From: Carposina sasakii | Lineage: Eukaryota; Arthropoda; Insecta; Lepidoptera; Carposinidae | Length of the DNA: 64,000 nt | Direction: 5' to 3' | Assembly: GCA_014607495.2 (NCBI GenBank) | Contig: CP053169.1 | Span: forward strand, 7,502,001-7,566,000 | Shown here: positions 21,401 through 26,984 of the stretch, piece by piece | Position numbering within the stretch: position 1 is the first letter of the stretch | Layout of the letters: each line of letters opens with the position of its first letter | Notes under the pieces: model-generated | Seen by the model: the letters and a program-made list of their open reading frames with translations, nothing else | What the model was told of the DNA's origin: nothing | The model's database searches: none | Program-made: the position numbers and the translations under genes

Positions 21401-24382
21401 TTACACTATATGCCAAATTAACGGTATATTTTCTCTAATATTGAGCATTTCATTCCCAGGTACCGCAGGCATGAAGCGTCGCTCCACCGCACTTCAAGCG
21501 AAATTCGTAGCAGATGGCATTGTAGACACGCTACGAAGGTGCGGCGCGGGGGGTGTGGCCTTCGTGTGCTGTGTACGTGCGGGAGAGGGGGGCGAGCTTA
21601 GTGTGCCGCTACTACGATCACAGGTATGCTACCGTCATGTGAAAGTAAAGTTTATATCTTTGGAAATTCGTAGCAAATGGTGTAGACACGCTACGAAGAC
21701 GGGTAAGGGGGCGTGACCTTCGTGTGTTGTGTACGAGCGAGGGAGGGGGGCGAGCTTAGTGTGCTTTGCTACGATCACAGGTATGATACCGTCAGATAAA
21801 AGTAAAGTTTATGTCTCTGAAAGTTCGTAGCAGATGGCATCGTAGACACGTTACGAAGGTGCGGCGTGGGGGGGCGTGGCCTTCGTGTGCTTTTTGCGGG
21901 CGGGGTAAAAATTATTAGTTATAATTTGTATGAGTGTTCAAATCAATTTATATTGAGTTATGAACACAAATATTGTATACTGTAAGTAGTAGCCAGCTGT
22001 AGGTACCTAATGAAAACTTTTTTAAACCTGTCACATGTGTTGACTATGTGCTATCATGTCATAAAGTAAATGGGCTCGTATTCTTATGATATTTGCAGTT
22101 CCGCGGCTTCCAACTGCTAGAGGCAGCCCGTCTGTACAAGCAAGGATTCCCGGAACACATGCCGCTCTCCGAGTTTGCTAGACGGTAAGTTTTACTTCGT
22201 ATTACGAGTATTAATGAAAAATGTTCTAAAAATAAGTTAGAGTAAGGCTTTGGATATTTGTATATTCACACTGCATATAGGTATTATCACAACCTTTAGA
22301 CGATATTTAGCACAAAAACACAATCGCAAAAGGGTTGAGGGAAGAGCTCGGTTAGTTTTTATTGGCTTGTTCAAAGAAACCATACTATCCCGAAAAATCA
22401 ATATTGGAACCAAATAAATTCTATTCTATTCAGGCTACCTTTTTTCACACACTTTCGTTGTACTGACGTGAAAATTATGTATTTAGAAATGCCTTTTTAA
22501 GATTATCCCTTAAAACCATTTTTATTGTAATATATTATGCGTAATGAACATGAACGTAGGTATAAAGAACAACGGACGTAATGCTGTCAATGCACAGATT
22601 GAAGCAGCATAATGGCGGCGCGTTGCGCATGTATGCGTATTTTCTAGTAGGCGCCGAGCTTACTATGGTTTGTATATGTGGGTGGATAACGCGTCAATAC
22701 ACATCCCTACTTCATGGAATATCGTTGCAGAGCTTACTATGAATGCTTCACTCTATGCATTAAAAAAACTCTGTCCGTATATTTTTTACGGTCTATAAAA
22801 TATCACACCTGGTTTCGTAGAATGTTTACATACTATGCCCCGTGACTAATTAAATAAGTGCTTAGTCACTGTACTTCAGGTATCTGTTACTTTCATCTTT
22901 CCATGGTGTGTAACTTCACACGCATTGTGGTAATTATGGAAAGTTATAAAAAATATTTTTTTGGTCACGGTATTAAGTTGTAGAGCCTACATAAATTAAC
23001 TGATAATAGATTTCTCATACATTAAGACTGCCTTATGAGAGACCAGTGGACGCCCGCGACTTCATCCGCGTGGACTGTAGCTATAACAAAATGTCGAAAT
23101 TATCTGGGATGAAAATATTTTCCCGGGATAAAAAGTAGCCTATGTGTTAATCCAGGGTATCAGCTAACTCCATACAAAATTTAAAATCGCCCCAGCCGTT
23201 TTTACGTGAAAGAGTAACAAACATCCATCCATCCATACTTACAAACTTTCGCGTTCATAAGTAGTTAATGCAATGCTACAACTAAAGATGAGGAAACTAT
23301 TATATACAGGGTGTTTGTGACAGCCAGGAAAATACTGAGATACTGAACAAGTACCATTGTTTTGTGTTATACGTGTACGACAGTGTTACTCGTATTACTC
23401 GCAGGAAATTAATTTTTGATACATTATACGCAATGTTTGCTTTCTGCGCCAATTGTATCGGGCGATCCTGTGACTAGTTAAATAGGGTTATTGGTCATTT
23501 TGTGATACATTGCTGTTTTTTGGATCACTTGTAACTCCTTTGGGGTTGATCAGTTAATTGAACTTTTTTGAAAGCAACTTTTTTTTAAAGTCATCCAAAC
23601 TTTAAAATTTTATTTTTATGTCATTATTTAAGGCCTACTTAAACGAACCACACTATTTTTTTTCCTGAAAAATGAAAAAAAAAGTCGGAAAATTTTAGAA
23701 TTTTCCTGCGAAAATTTTCACTAGTTTTCATCTTAGAATCATGGTCACCATATCAATATTTACCTGGCTGTCACAAGCATCATCTAAGCATACATTCGGG
23801 CCAGACAGCCGGAAGCGACTTTGTTTTATAATATGTAGTGTACGAGTACTATACATTTATGTCTATGCATACTAAACTAATACTATTTACATTAAAATGG
23901 GCCACGATTAGACTATTAAATAAATAGAAAAGTATCAACAAGGTGTCGGTACAGAATATACGCTTAGATAAGACGTACATATTTGCTTTAGTATTTTCAT
24001 TTTTTTACCGACTTCTAATAAGAGATGTTACGATTCGGCTGCATTTTTATAGTGTACCTCGTGGTTGATATGCAAAGGTGGTTGTTTGTTTAATTGTTCT
24101 AGTAATCTCTTTAATGTAGTGTACGATTACCATGGAAGTGAGGTTCGTTTCCCAATGGTTTGATTTCTGTAAATGCTTTTTAGTTTAGATGTTAATGTTT
24201 TTTCTGTATTTAAATTTATGTTTTTTGGATAATTTTCCATCAGCTACCGCCTCCTCGCGACATCTGAGCAGGACGACGCCGACACGACGCAGACAACAAA
24301 TCTGTCGGACCGACAGATCGTGGACGACATGCTGGCTGTTCTAGACCTCGACGTCACCAGTTACCGACTCGGCTTGACTCAG
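268..24382 (+). CDS. Mhcl: Class XVIII unconventional myosin, motor-domain part (partial, 14 distinct exons)
   Basis: Joined exons encode most of a myosin motor of class XVIII (Drosophila Mhcl, vertebrate MYO18A). In order they give a P-loop SGAGKTS, a switch I-like stretch [10 protein letters not shown], a [10 protein letters not shown] segment, a switch II-like [11 protein letters not shown], the [14 protein letters not shown] relay-type region, [13 protein letters not shown], and a C-terminal [13 protein letters not shown] segment before the converter. The order and wording match MYO18A, in which the usual switch II DIxGFE is replaced by DTPG. Every junction found is GT-AG and phase-consistent (distinct exons 138, 144, 230, 148, 111, 130, 97, 124, 148, 101, 128, 164, 86 and 139 nt). 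Start codon, N-terminal extension, IQ motif, coiled coil and tail are not in the window. Class XVIII myosins bind actin with little or no ATPase activity and act in cytoskeletal scaffolding and Golgi/membrane organisation; that role is family knowledge. Exons 3-4 are present twice (entered separately). Confidence 0.93.
406..793 (+). other. Intron 1
   Basis: A 388-base intron with consensus GTAAGC donor and TTCCCAG acceptor. A stretch near 476-520 (CACTAGAATGCATCAGCTGC) recurs near 38.17 kb and in decayed form near 60.24 kb, so it belongs to an interspersed repeat. No gene is seen. Confidence 0.7.
794..937 (+). CDS. Mhcl: Myosin XVIII exon 2 (switch I region)
   Basis: GC-rich exon with acceptor TTCCCAG and donor CT|GTGAGT. 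It encodes [18 protein letters not shown] followed by an alanine/leucine-rich stretch ending SRALHL. In conventional myosins switch I reads NxNSSRF; the equivalent NAHASRV here has lost the canonical serine pair, in keeping with weak or absent ATPase in class XVIII. It ends in phase 2 (CT) and joins the A at the start of exon 3 to make Leu. The minus-strand ORF across it (746-1030) is a shadow of high GC. Confidence 0.9.
1055..1236 (+). repeat. LINE 3' end (C-terminal tail of an endonuclease/RT polyprotein)
   Basis: Reading from 1078 to 1221 gives [16 protein letters not shown] and then [15 protein letters not shown] before a stop, followed by a GAT-rich tail. This is the characteristic C-terminus of RTE/CR1-like non-LTR retrotransposons of insects. 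Only the 3' end is present, as usual for 5'-truncated LINE insertions. A shorter relative lies at 9925-10026 and again, with an internal deletion, at 14448-14545. Confidence 0.75.
1465..1609 (+). repeat. Left copy of exon 3 upstream flank (intron end including acceptor)
   Basis: This host segment occurs again at 12451-12597, and its last ~111 bases again at 7948-8060. It includes the polypyrimidine tract and TTCTAG acceptor that precede exon 3. Here the acceptor is followed by Penelope sequence instead of exon 3, so it is a stranded splice acceptor. The 1499-1609 part and 7948-8060 bracket the Penelope composite like a very long target-site duplication. Confidence 0.8.
1610..4310 (-). pseudogene. 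Penelope-like retroelement, copy 1 (decayed, minus strand)
   Basis: Reading on the minus strand, the N-terminal coding part (3819 to 3370) gives [11 protein letters not shown] and [20 protein letters not shown], typical of Penelope-like reverse transcriptases. Further downstream come the RT palm (catalytic YVDD present in a shifted frame near 2840), a [11 protein letters not shown] block near 2920, and a decayed GIY-YIG endonuclease near 2150-2330. Many single-base indels compared with copy 2 break the frame throughout. The 3' end stops at 1610 just short of the hammerhead-bearing terminal repeat. Its 5' end runs directly into the terminal repeat at 4310-4610, shared with copy 2. Non-functional. 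Confidence 0.88.
4310..4610 (-). repeat. Penelope terminal repeat (pseudo-LTR) shared by copies 1 and 2
   Basis: On the minus strand this segment follows the 3' UTR of copy 2 and precedes the 5' region of copy 1, so the two copies are joined head to tail through one shared terminal repeat. The same sequence is at 7700-7947, 62010-62271 and, inverted, at 60801-61020. It carries the hammerhead core (TCCTCAG on the + strand at 4573-4579). Tandem copies sharing a PLTR are typical of Penelope-like elements. Confidence 0.8.
4530..4592 (-). ncRNA. Hammerhead ribozyme, decayed copy
   Basis: On the minus strand the core CTGAGGA, stem II GCCA/TGGC and GAAA are intact. Stem I is reduced: AATC pairs with GATT, but the further pairs of the 7.73-kb copy are lost through T changes. 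Self-cleavage may be weak. Confidence 0.6.
4600..6830 (-). pseudogene. Penelope-like retroelement, copy 2 (5'-truncated, minus strand)
   Basis: Minus-strand coding pieces in order: [19 protein letters not shown] (6827-6576), the [16 protein letters not shown] region (6570-6304), the RT palm with [17 protein letters not shown] (6044-5742), a [20 protein letters not shown] block (5691-5440), and the GIY-YIG part with [17 protein letters not shown] (5324-5103). The catalytic YVDD lies in another frame near 5850 because of an indel. Single-base gaps separate the pieces, so no full protein is made. The 5' end is cut at 6827-6832, where sequence from an opposite-strand copy begins. Confidence 0.88.
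6833..7396 (+). pseudogene. Penelope-like retroelement, copy 3: C-terminal part with intact GIY-YIG domain
   Basis: On the + strand, inverted relative to copies 1 and 2. It starts inside the coding region ([15 protein letters not shown]), is frameshifted near 6970, then has an open frame 6984-7394 (136 codons) with a complete GIY-YIG endonuclease core: [19 protein letters not shown], then [12 protein letters not shown] and [15 protein letters not shown]. The CPxC and HxxxH-like arrangement matches the zinc-finger-linked GIY-YIG of the Penelope clade, which nicks target DNA. The RT domain is absent, so this is a remnant. The frame ends TAA at 7392-7394. Confidence 0.85.
7397..7947 (+). repeat. 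Penelope copy 3 3' UTR and terminal repeat
   Basis: Non-coding 3' region of the element, followed by the terminal repeat with the hammerhead (7730-7776) and the segment GCGATTGTAGTTAGTGC through GGTGGGCGCACCCATAGTGA. It stops at 7947, about 50 bases before the full 3' end seen at 19191 and 62271. Host flank repeated from 1499 follows directly. Confidence 0.8.
7730..7776 (+). ncRNA. Type I hammerhead ribozyme in Penelope terminal repeat
   Basis: All conserved parts can be placed. Stem I 5' strand ATAATC (7730-7735) pairs fully with GATTAT (7771-7776). The core CTGAGGA is 7736-7742 and stem II GCCA/TGGC is 7744-7747 with 7755-7758. GAA (7759-7761) is followed by a minimal stem III ACA/TGT (7762-7764 with 7767-7769, two-base loop), then A at 7770 as the cleavage-site base. 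Predicted cleavage is between 7770 and 7771. Hammerheads of this short stem III type are known in Penelope-like elements, where they process element RNA. The unpaired T at 7743 beside stem II is an imperfection. Confidence 0.82.
8058..8287 (+). CDS. Mhcl: Myosin XVIII exon 3, copy A
   Basis: Acceptor TTCTAG, donor AAAG|GTAACT. The frame gives [17 protein letters not shown], then [18 protein letters not shown] and [14 protein letters not shown]. These match the class XVIII segment DGTLRTELHLNHL and the following helix. It starts with one base completing CT from exon 2 (Leu) and ends in phase 1. Apparently identical to copy B (12595-12824). The minus-strand 82-aa frame over it is a shadow. Confidence 0.9.
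8587..8854 (+). repeat. Fold-back element, family 1, in copy A intron
   Basis: Begins TATACAGGGTGTAACAGAAA and ends with the reverse complement TTACACCCTGTATA. Inner arms also pair (TGAGACTCGAAATCACAT with ATGTGATTTCGGGTCTCA), so the whole unit can fold into one hairpin. The second copy is at 13125-13390. Confidence 0.85.
9238..9500 (+). repeat. LINE 3' end plus (GAT)n tail, copy A
   Basis: The + strand reads [19 protein letters not shown] then STYCADPK and a stop, the C-terminal signature of RTE-like endonuclease/RT proteins, followed by GGGAACAGGGCAGGAAGATG and a GAT run. It lies just 26 bases before exon 4. Large ORFs on the opposite strand are shadows. Confidence 0.72.
9527..9674 (+). 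CDS. Mhcl: Myosin XVIII exon 4, copy A
   Basis: Acceptor GTTCCAG, donor TTGAG|GTAAGG. Read in phase with exon 3 it gives [11 protein letters not shown], then [19 protein letters not shown] and [14 protein letters not shown]. This corresponds to the MYO18A stretch AAYLLGCSLEELSSAIF. Exons 3 and 4 together are 378 nt (126 codons), so one repeat of the pair keeps the frame. Apparently identical to copy B. Confidence 0.9.
9750..9895 (+). repeat. Jockey-type LINE C-terminus, copy A
   Basis: Reads [20 protein letters not shown] then a stop, followed by an A-rich tail. This is the usual end of jockey-like reverse transcriptase ORFs. Duplicated at 14273-14415. Confidence 0.65.
9920..10030 (+). repeat. 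LINE end fragment related to 1055-1236, copy A
   Basis: Contains the [15 protein letters not shown] and [14 protein letters not shown] coding ends. Shorter than the 1-kb copy. The 14.4-kb counterpart has lost about ten bases (GGGAGGCCAC absent). Confidence 0.6.
10061..10288 (+). repeat. RTE-type LINE end / derived SINE, copy A
   Basis: Starts CTAGTGGATGCCCGCGACTC and contains GGTTCAGCCGTTTTTGAGAT, then ACAAACATAG and an ATATGTATAGA tail. Members of the same family: 14572-14794, 23040-23265, 26775-26935 (+) and 37715-38045, 48680-49018, 49255-49490, 56032-56270 (-). Confidence 0.75.
10402..10593 (+). repeat. hAT-type MITE, copy A
   Basis: Terminal inverted repeats CAGTGGTTCCCAAA and TTTGGGAACCTCTG with about 165 bp between. 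This end sequence is typical of non-autonomous hAT transposons. Flanks CTCTAACC and CCTAACCC may be an imperfect 8-bp target duplication. Also in copy B at 14921-15110. Confidence 0.85.
10614..10779 (+). repeat. Putative 5' LTR of a copia element
   Basis: Begins TGTTAAAACTAATACAATG exactly where the similarity between duplicated segments A and B ends (10613), and runs to the primer-binding site GGTTATGGGCCCAGG at 10780. No second LTR is present in the window. Confidence 0.65.
10780..10795 (+). promoter_or_regulatory. Copia-type primer-binding site
   Basis: GGTTATGGGCCCAG matches the internal initiator-tRNA-Met primer site used by insect copia elements, placed directly after the LTR. Confidence 0.75.
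10970..12452 (+). pseudogene. Ty1/copia gag-protease-integrase, truncated
   Basis: Open from ATG at 10970. A Gag domain of the UBN2 type ([18 protein letters not shown], first ~200 residues) is followed by two CCHC zinc knuckles ([28 protein letters not shown], ~residues 222-265), an aspartic protease active site ([12 protein letters not shown], ~residue 292), and a GAG-pre-integrase HHCC region ([17 protein letters not shown]). The start of the integrase core is the first catalytic Asp in IHADTCGPM. The element sequence then stops at about 12450, and the frame runs on through host intron to a stop at 12518-12520. No integrase catalytic remainder, RT, RNase H or 3' LTR is present. The retained part has no stop codon, so the copy is young, but it cannot transpose by itself. 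Confidence 0.93.
12451..12594 (+). repeat. Copy B of exon 3 upstream flank
   Basis: Same sequence as 1465-1609, with small differences (ATAGCC for ATGGCC). It starts abruptly after copia sequence and leads uninterrupted into exon 3 copy B. No Penelope insertion is present here. Confidence 0.85.
12595..12824 (+). CDS. Mhcl: Myosin XVIII exon 3, copy B
   Basis: Same 230 bases and splice sites as copy A (8058-8287). If spliced after exon 4 copy A the frame stays open (AG+A gives Arg). No coding difference was found, whereas the neighbouring introns differ by scattered substitutions and small indels. Confidence 0.9.
13125..13390 (+). repeat. Fold-back element, family 1, copy B intron
   Basis: Counterpart of 8587-8854. 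The right end is damaged: TTACACCCTG is reduced to TTACAGG. This is one of the clearer differences between the duplicated segments. Confidence 0.82.
13755..14021 (+). repeat. LINE 3' end plus GAT tail, copy B
   Basis: Counterpart of 9238-9500, with the same truncated RTE-like C-terminus and GAT tail just upstream of exon 4 copy B. Confidence 0.7.
14048..14195 (+). CDS. Mhcl: Myosin XVIII exon 4, copy B
   Basis: Same 148 bases and splice sites as 9527-9674. Ends in phase 2 and joins exon 5 (AG+A = Arg). This copy is directly contiguous with exon 5, so it is the one that must be used if only one copy is real. Confidence 0.9.
14273..14800 (+). repeat. Copy B of jockey end, LINE end and RTE/SINE block
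   Basis: Counterpart of 9750-10288 in the same order, with a short deletion near 14460 and scattered substitutions. Confidence 0.7.
14921..15110 (+). repeat. hAT-type MITE, copy B
   Basis: Same TIRs and flanks as 10402-10593. Its presence in both segments shows that it predates their separation, unlike the copia and Penelope insertions. Confidence 0.83.
15194..15304 (+). CDS. Mhcl: Myosin XVIII exon 5
   Basis: Acceptor TTCCAG, donor ACAG|GTGAGG. Encodes [20 protein letters not shown] then [17 protein letters not shown]. The last part matches the motor helix that precedes switch II (YxxLFxxIVxxIN type). Phase 2 at both ends. Confidence 0.92.
15340..15480 (+). repeat. Family 1 fold-back element, left half only
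   Basis: TATACAGAGTGTAACGAAAG, then AGCCCACTGTAAAGAAC and a decayed inner arm; the right arm is missing. Confidence 0.65.
15814..15943 (+). CDS. Mhcl: Myosin XVIII exon 6 (switch II region)
   Basis: Acceptor TTTGCAG, donor CAG|GTAACC. Encodes [20 protein letters not shown] followed by [13 protein letters not shown] and [10 protein letters not shown]. The DTPGxxNP motif is the class XVIII form of switch II (MYO18A has DTPGFQNP), replacing DIxGFE. Ends in phase 0. Confidence 0.93.
16466..16562 (+). CDS. Mhcl: Myosin XVIII exon 7
   Basis: Acceptor TTATAG, donor AAG|GTAATA. Encodes [20 protein letters not shown] and [12 protein letters not shown], the helix after switch II (conventional NEKLQQFFNxxMF) with its YxxEGI equivalent. 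Ends in phase 1. Confidence 0.92.
16800..17395. mobile_element. Non-autonomous element with TTAGG/GAGCGAGCGGAGC core and TTTGCCATAAT subterminal repeats
   Basis: The left part repeats GCCATAAT or ATTTGCCATA-like units (about 16830-17010). The centre has GGTTAGGTT and the GC-rich GAGCGAGCGGAGCGAGCGTG (17080-17175). The right part repeats AATTCGGGCAAAT-like units (17235-17385). The centre matches, in reverse, 39005-39125. No coding capacity is seen, and boundaries are approximate. Confidence 0.6.
17405..17612 (+). repeat. Family 1 fold-back element, internally deleted
   Basis: TATACAGAATGTAACAAAAA to TTACACCGTGTATA. The left inner arm is mostly deleted, so the length is about 205 bases rather than 265. 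Confidence 0.78.
17640..18110 (+). other. Intronic tract with TATA-like box, possible retroelement remnant
   Basis: TATAAAA at about 17711-17717 is followed 42 bases on by TTGTTCAGACC (initiator-like), which resembles an LTR promoter. A stretch GCAGAAGTGTGCAATTTACAC (17992) recurs inverted at about 18975. No gene is recognised. Confidence 0.3.
18119..18242 (+). CDS. Mhcl: Myosin XVIII exon 8
   Basis: Acceptor ATCTCAG, donor ATG|GTGAGT. Encodes [20 protein letters not shown] and then [16 protein letters not shown]. Equivalent to the MYO18A segment ending RGLLWLLDEE. Ends in phase 2 (TG of Trp). Confidence 0.93.
18369..18516 (+). CDS. Mhcl: Myosin XVIII exon 9
   Basis: Acceptor AATACAG, donor CAG|GTAATG. 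Encodes [20 protein letters not shown], then [20 protein letters not shown] and RQFILQHLQ. This is the LDEE relay region of class XVIII. The ORF continues into the intron, but a class match ends at the donor. Phase 0. Confidence 0.94.
18650..18787 (-). repeat. tRNA-derived SINE (minus strand)
   Basis: Minus strand carries the A box TAACCCAGTGG and the B box GTTCGATCC, with the same body and tail as the better copy at 27350-27565. Confidence 0.7.
19027..19524 (-). repeat. Family 2 element (ACAGGGTGTTTTTTCG), interrupted by a Penelope fragment
   Basis: The element runs from TATACAGGGTGATTTTTGG to GTGGCAACGAAAAAATATCC, opposite in direction to the 38.3-kb copy, and is split at 19046-19191 by a Penelope end. 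Confidence 0.8.
19046..19191 (+). mobile_element. 146-bp Penelope-like element 3' end fragment with target-site duplication
   Basis: CGATTGTAGTTAGTGCAAG through GGTCAGTGGAGGGTGTAGGG to AATACAATTTCATTTAT is the terminal part of the Penelope repeat. It is flanked by GATTTTTGG on both sides (19037-19045 and 19192-19200), splitting the family 2 element. It defines the outer end of the retroelement. Confidence 0.8.
19960..20090. repeat. Interspersed repeat fragment (AACTAGCGCCATCA)
   Basis: CCTGATTTTGGAAC, then TAGTAACTAGCGCCATCACT and AAGAAACTATTTG. Related segments lie at 8350-8410, 12895-12945 and 53960-54065. Family not identified. Confidence 0.5.
20257..20357 (+). CDS. Mhcl: Myosin XVIII exon 10
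   Basis: Acceptor TTTCAG, donor AGAA|GTAAAT. Encodes [20 protein letters not shown] then [13 protein letters not shown]. Matches MYO18A GTNWVEYNVTGWL...RLLQDSQ closely, one of the strongest class assignments. Ends in phase 2. Confidence 0.95.
20445..20519 (+). repeat. RTE-like LINE 3' end
   Basis: Reads [18 protein letters not shown] then a stop, followed by a TATGTATG tail, a common insect LINE C-terminus. Related tails lie near 75-116 and 45860-46010. Confidence 0.65.
20520..20748 (-). repeat. tRNA-derived SINE (minus strand)
   Basis: Tail TCCCATTATT...CTTTCGAAAC and TAGCCTAGTGG-like A box on the minus strand (20735). Same family as 18650-18787 and 27350-27565. The B box is decayed. Confidence 0.6.
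20777..20904 (+). CDS. Mhcl: Myosin XVIII exon 11 (loop 2 region)
   Basis: Acceptor TTCCAG, donor TCCG|GTTAGT. Encodes [20 protein letters not shown], then [20 protein letters not shown] and VSG. It continues the class XVIII SQKxIISNLF region into a Gly/Ala/Ser/Arg-rich stretch equivalent to the actin-binding surface loop. Ends in phase 1. Confidence 0.88.
21296..21400 (+). repeat. Family 1 fold-back element, decayed fragment
   Basis: GTGTTAAGCGAAAG, then ATAGCCCACA and ATATGAGACTCTAAA match the left arm. No right arm. Confidence 0.5.
21460..21623 (+). CDS. Mhcl: Myosin XVIII exon 12
   Basis: Acceptor ATTCCCAG, donor CAG|GTATGC. Encodes [20 protein letters not shown], then [20 protein letters not shown] and [14 protein letters not shown]. 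Equivalent to the helix and strand before the SH region (MYO18A [22 protein letters not shown]). The donor phase is 0. Two decayed copies of this exon follow in the intron. Confidence 0.92.
21655..21905 (+). pseudogene. Two decayed tandem copies of exon 12
   Basis: Segments 21663-21780 and 21824-21905 repeat exon 12 and its donor flank (GAAATTCGTAGCAAATGG, GACACGCTACGAAG, GCGTGACCTTCGTGTG, ACGATCACAGGTATGATACC). The unit is about 160 bases. Copy 2 retains the donor but has indels and stops; copy 3 stops before the donor. Neither has the exon 12 acceptor, so neither should be spliced in. Confidence 0.85.
22099..22184 (+). CDS. Mhcl: Myosin XVIII exon 13
   Basis: Acceptor TTTGCAG, donor ACG|GTAAGT. 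Encodes [20 protein letters not shown] then MPLSEFARR. It matches the conserved QLRxxxLLExVRIxRxGFPxRxxFxEFxxRY segment before the converter. The FRG to QL change is normal for class XVIII. Ends in phase 2. Confidence 0.94.
23040..23265 (+). repeat. RTE-type LINE end / SINE
   Basis: CCAGTGGACGCCCGCGAC to AACAAACATCCATCCATCC; same family as 10061-10288. Confidence 0.7.
23304..23782. mobile_element. TIR element, about 480 bp
   Basis: Left end ACAGGGTGTTTGTGACAGCC followed by AGGAAAATA; right end TATTTACCTGGCTGTCACAA. The ends are inverted repeats of about 25 bases. No ORF. A non-autonomous DNA element. Confidence 0.65.
24244..24382 (+). CDS. Mhcl: Myosin XVIII exon 14 (converter approach)
   Basis: Acceptor CATCAG, donor ACTCAG|GTTAGT. 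Encodes [20 protein letters not shown], then [20 protein letters not shown] and RLGLTQ. In the family this is followed by VFFRxGVLAxLE and the IQ motif, which I could not find downstream in the window. Phase 0. Confidence 0.92.
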
Positions 24383-24384
24383 GT

Positions 24385-24570
24385 TAGTGTTTACAGCTTT
24401 TCAGGGTATATTTACAGGTTGTTTCATATGTTTACAGGTTTTCAGGATATGTTTACATGTTGTTAGGGTATGCTTACAAGCTATTAGGGTATGTTTACAG
24501 GGTGTTAGGGTATGTTTACAGGGTGTTAGGGTATGTTTACAGGTTTTGCATATGTTTACAAAATAATGGG
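24385..24570 (+). repeat. 21-bp minisatellite at the exon 14 donor
   Basis: About eight units of the form GTTTACAGGGTGTTAGGGTAT, best conserved at 24470-24545, with diverged units at both ends. The array begins two bases inside the intron. Confidence 0.85.
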
Positions 24571-26774
24571 GGTTGTTTACATGTTTTAATATAGCCGTTG
24601 TTACTATGAAACCTAATTAACTACGTACAAGTATTAAAATGATATTACAAAAATAGTCATATTTTCCAGTTTTGTCATGTCTTAACGTCGTAAAGAAACA
24701 AACAGCTATTATTTTTATATCTTTTACTTATATTAAAGGTACTTATGTTTTTAGGTCTCTAATTACTAAATTACAGTAGTCATTTATTTAAATTTTTATA
24801 ATTAACTATGCTTTTAAAACCAAATTTAAATTACAATCTTTCAAAAGTAAGAAGCAGACATAAAAACTAATTGAAACCACTCGTACGACATTTCCGTATC
24901 TAATTTAAAAATGGCTACCTATTTAATTCAGTTTTTGAACGGACTCAAAATCAAGGTCAGACAATATAAAAAATATTGTTTTTATGACCGTATTTCCAAA
25001 ACTCGAAAACTCGTCAACGCGACGACGCTACGGTGGAATAATTTTTACATTTGACATATCCGTTGGAAAAATAATTGGACCATGAAGGTTTATCTGTTTT
25101 ATCTTTTTTATTTACGTATCCGTGTAGCACAGATTAATAAATTATCTTTTCAAATAAAATAGAAACTTAATTTTCTAATGTCTTGAAAAAAAACTGCCCG
25201 TTCGACGGATATAGTAGAGTGCACTGGCGGCTCGTCCTAAGGAGCGCTCGTACGGTGCACTCCCACCCACGAAGATTACATAGGCAATCCATATTTCTCT
25301 ATATTTATAATTATCTTTCAATTCTACTATGTTTATACAATAGTGTCTACCTACGCGTTCGTCTCACGTAAGTTGTAATCTTATGTATCGAGTGGTGCTT
25401 TAGCGATCGCGCTCCAATGAAACGGAATTTGGTACGATTCCTAATACTGTATTCAATGAGTGCGAAAGAGACATACCGACATAGGCCGGCGCGTGAAACA
25501 GAAGATTTCGTATGAAAAATTAGCCTTATCTGGAGCGCCGCTCACTTTAATTTGCGTATGCAGCCACTAGAGGTAACTTAGTCCGAGTTAGAACGCGATA
25601 TGGTTGTCTTTAATGTGTTTCATTAGGTCATCTGAATTTTTATAAGTGTACGGTTGAACTTGCAGCATCCCATTCTTTAAGGGTGTGAACACCCATCTAA
25701 ATGTCAGCAGCCGCCTCTGGTAGTGTCATTATTAAAAAGAGGGTTGCCAGGCATGTTCATTTCCTTACAATAGGCTATTTATTTATCGTAAGATCCTATC
25801 AAATATGATATAATACGAGTACCTGATTCCACGTTCTTCGCGAATTATGAAGCATTCAGGGGTCATCTTAAGATGTAAAAAAAAACTAATTTTAGTAGAG
25901 CAACCCAAATATATCAGTCTGTCTTGAAAGTAACCTCTCATTTTAAATAAATTATTGTATGAAATTGCTATTGCTTTTTTGTTTTTAAATGCTTTTAGAT
26001 CAAAAACATGCCAGTCATGCTCACTTTTGCAAATATCTGATTCCTAAGTAATCAGTCAAGATAGAAATCCTCTGCTATCGGCGCTAGTGTTTATGTAATT
26101 TTAATAATTTTGGTACATTTTGAATTAGTTCCATTAAAAACCGTCGGTTATTCGTGATATGTTTTTTTATATACCTACTGTTTCTGTTATTAAAATGTAA
26201 TCATACTTGAGATAATTAATCCACAAGCATGTTATTACTCTAGTCTGAATCTATTTATCATTGGTTAATCTGCAAAAAATTTACACATAAGCAATTTAGT
26301 TCATAAAATAATGTTAAGAGTAAAAATCAGTCTTTAAAATACCAATGCGGTCGTTATAGCCTGTAAAATACGCCGAGCGGCGGACTGGCAGGAAATAGTG
26401 GTTCAATATTAAATTATTGAGAATTCTCTCAATCTCAACATATACCTACCATGGAAAAAGTTTTATATCGCTATAGATACATTCAGAAAACAATAGCAAA
26501 TCAGCATGTTGAAATGCAGGATGAAAATAGCATTCGTTTGGCATCGAACTTGGGTGTCGCAACACTCACACCGATAGCGATTAGAAGATTTATTCCCTTT
26601 ACGTCGATTCTCTTTACGTCGAGTCTGAGTGCCTATTGTTCTTGCTACTGTTGCGGTTTGACACTATCTATTTCCGTTATGTCGATTCTTTTGTTCTATT
26701 CCCTTTACGTCTAGTTTAGAATTGAACGTACAGTCAAGAACAGAAATGACAAGCATTTGTAAATTATTTAGAAA
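24571..26774. other. Intronic tract, no gene seen
   Basis: AT-rich. Segments near 25190-25270 and 25540-25720 are more GC-rich but show no family motif or consistent frame. I see nothing definite here. Confidence 0.5.
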
Positions 26775-26935
26775 TTAGTGGACACCCGCGACTCGGTCCG
26801 CGTGGACTGCAGAAAAAACAAAATATCGAAATTATCCGGGATAAAAAGTAACCTATGTGTTAATCCAGGGAGTCAGCAAACTCCATACGAAATTTTATTA
26901 CGTGAACATACTAATATAATAAACCTACATAGACT
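26775..26935 (+). repeat. RTE-type LINE end / SINE, short copy
   Basis: TTAGTGGACACCCGCGACTC to CATACGAAATTTTATTACGTG; lacks the middle GCCGTTT block. Confidence 0.65.
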
Positions 26936-26984
26936 TACAATAAAAGTATCTTACAATAATAAAATAACCGACAGACCTACTAAG

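Noticed and set aside
24389..24560. CRISPR-like array
   Set aside because: Repeats are contiguous 21-bp units without spacers, in an animal intron: a minisatellite.
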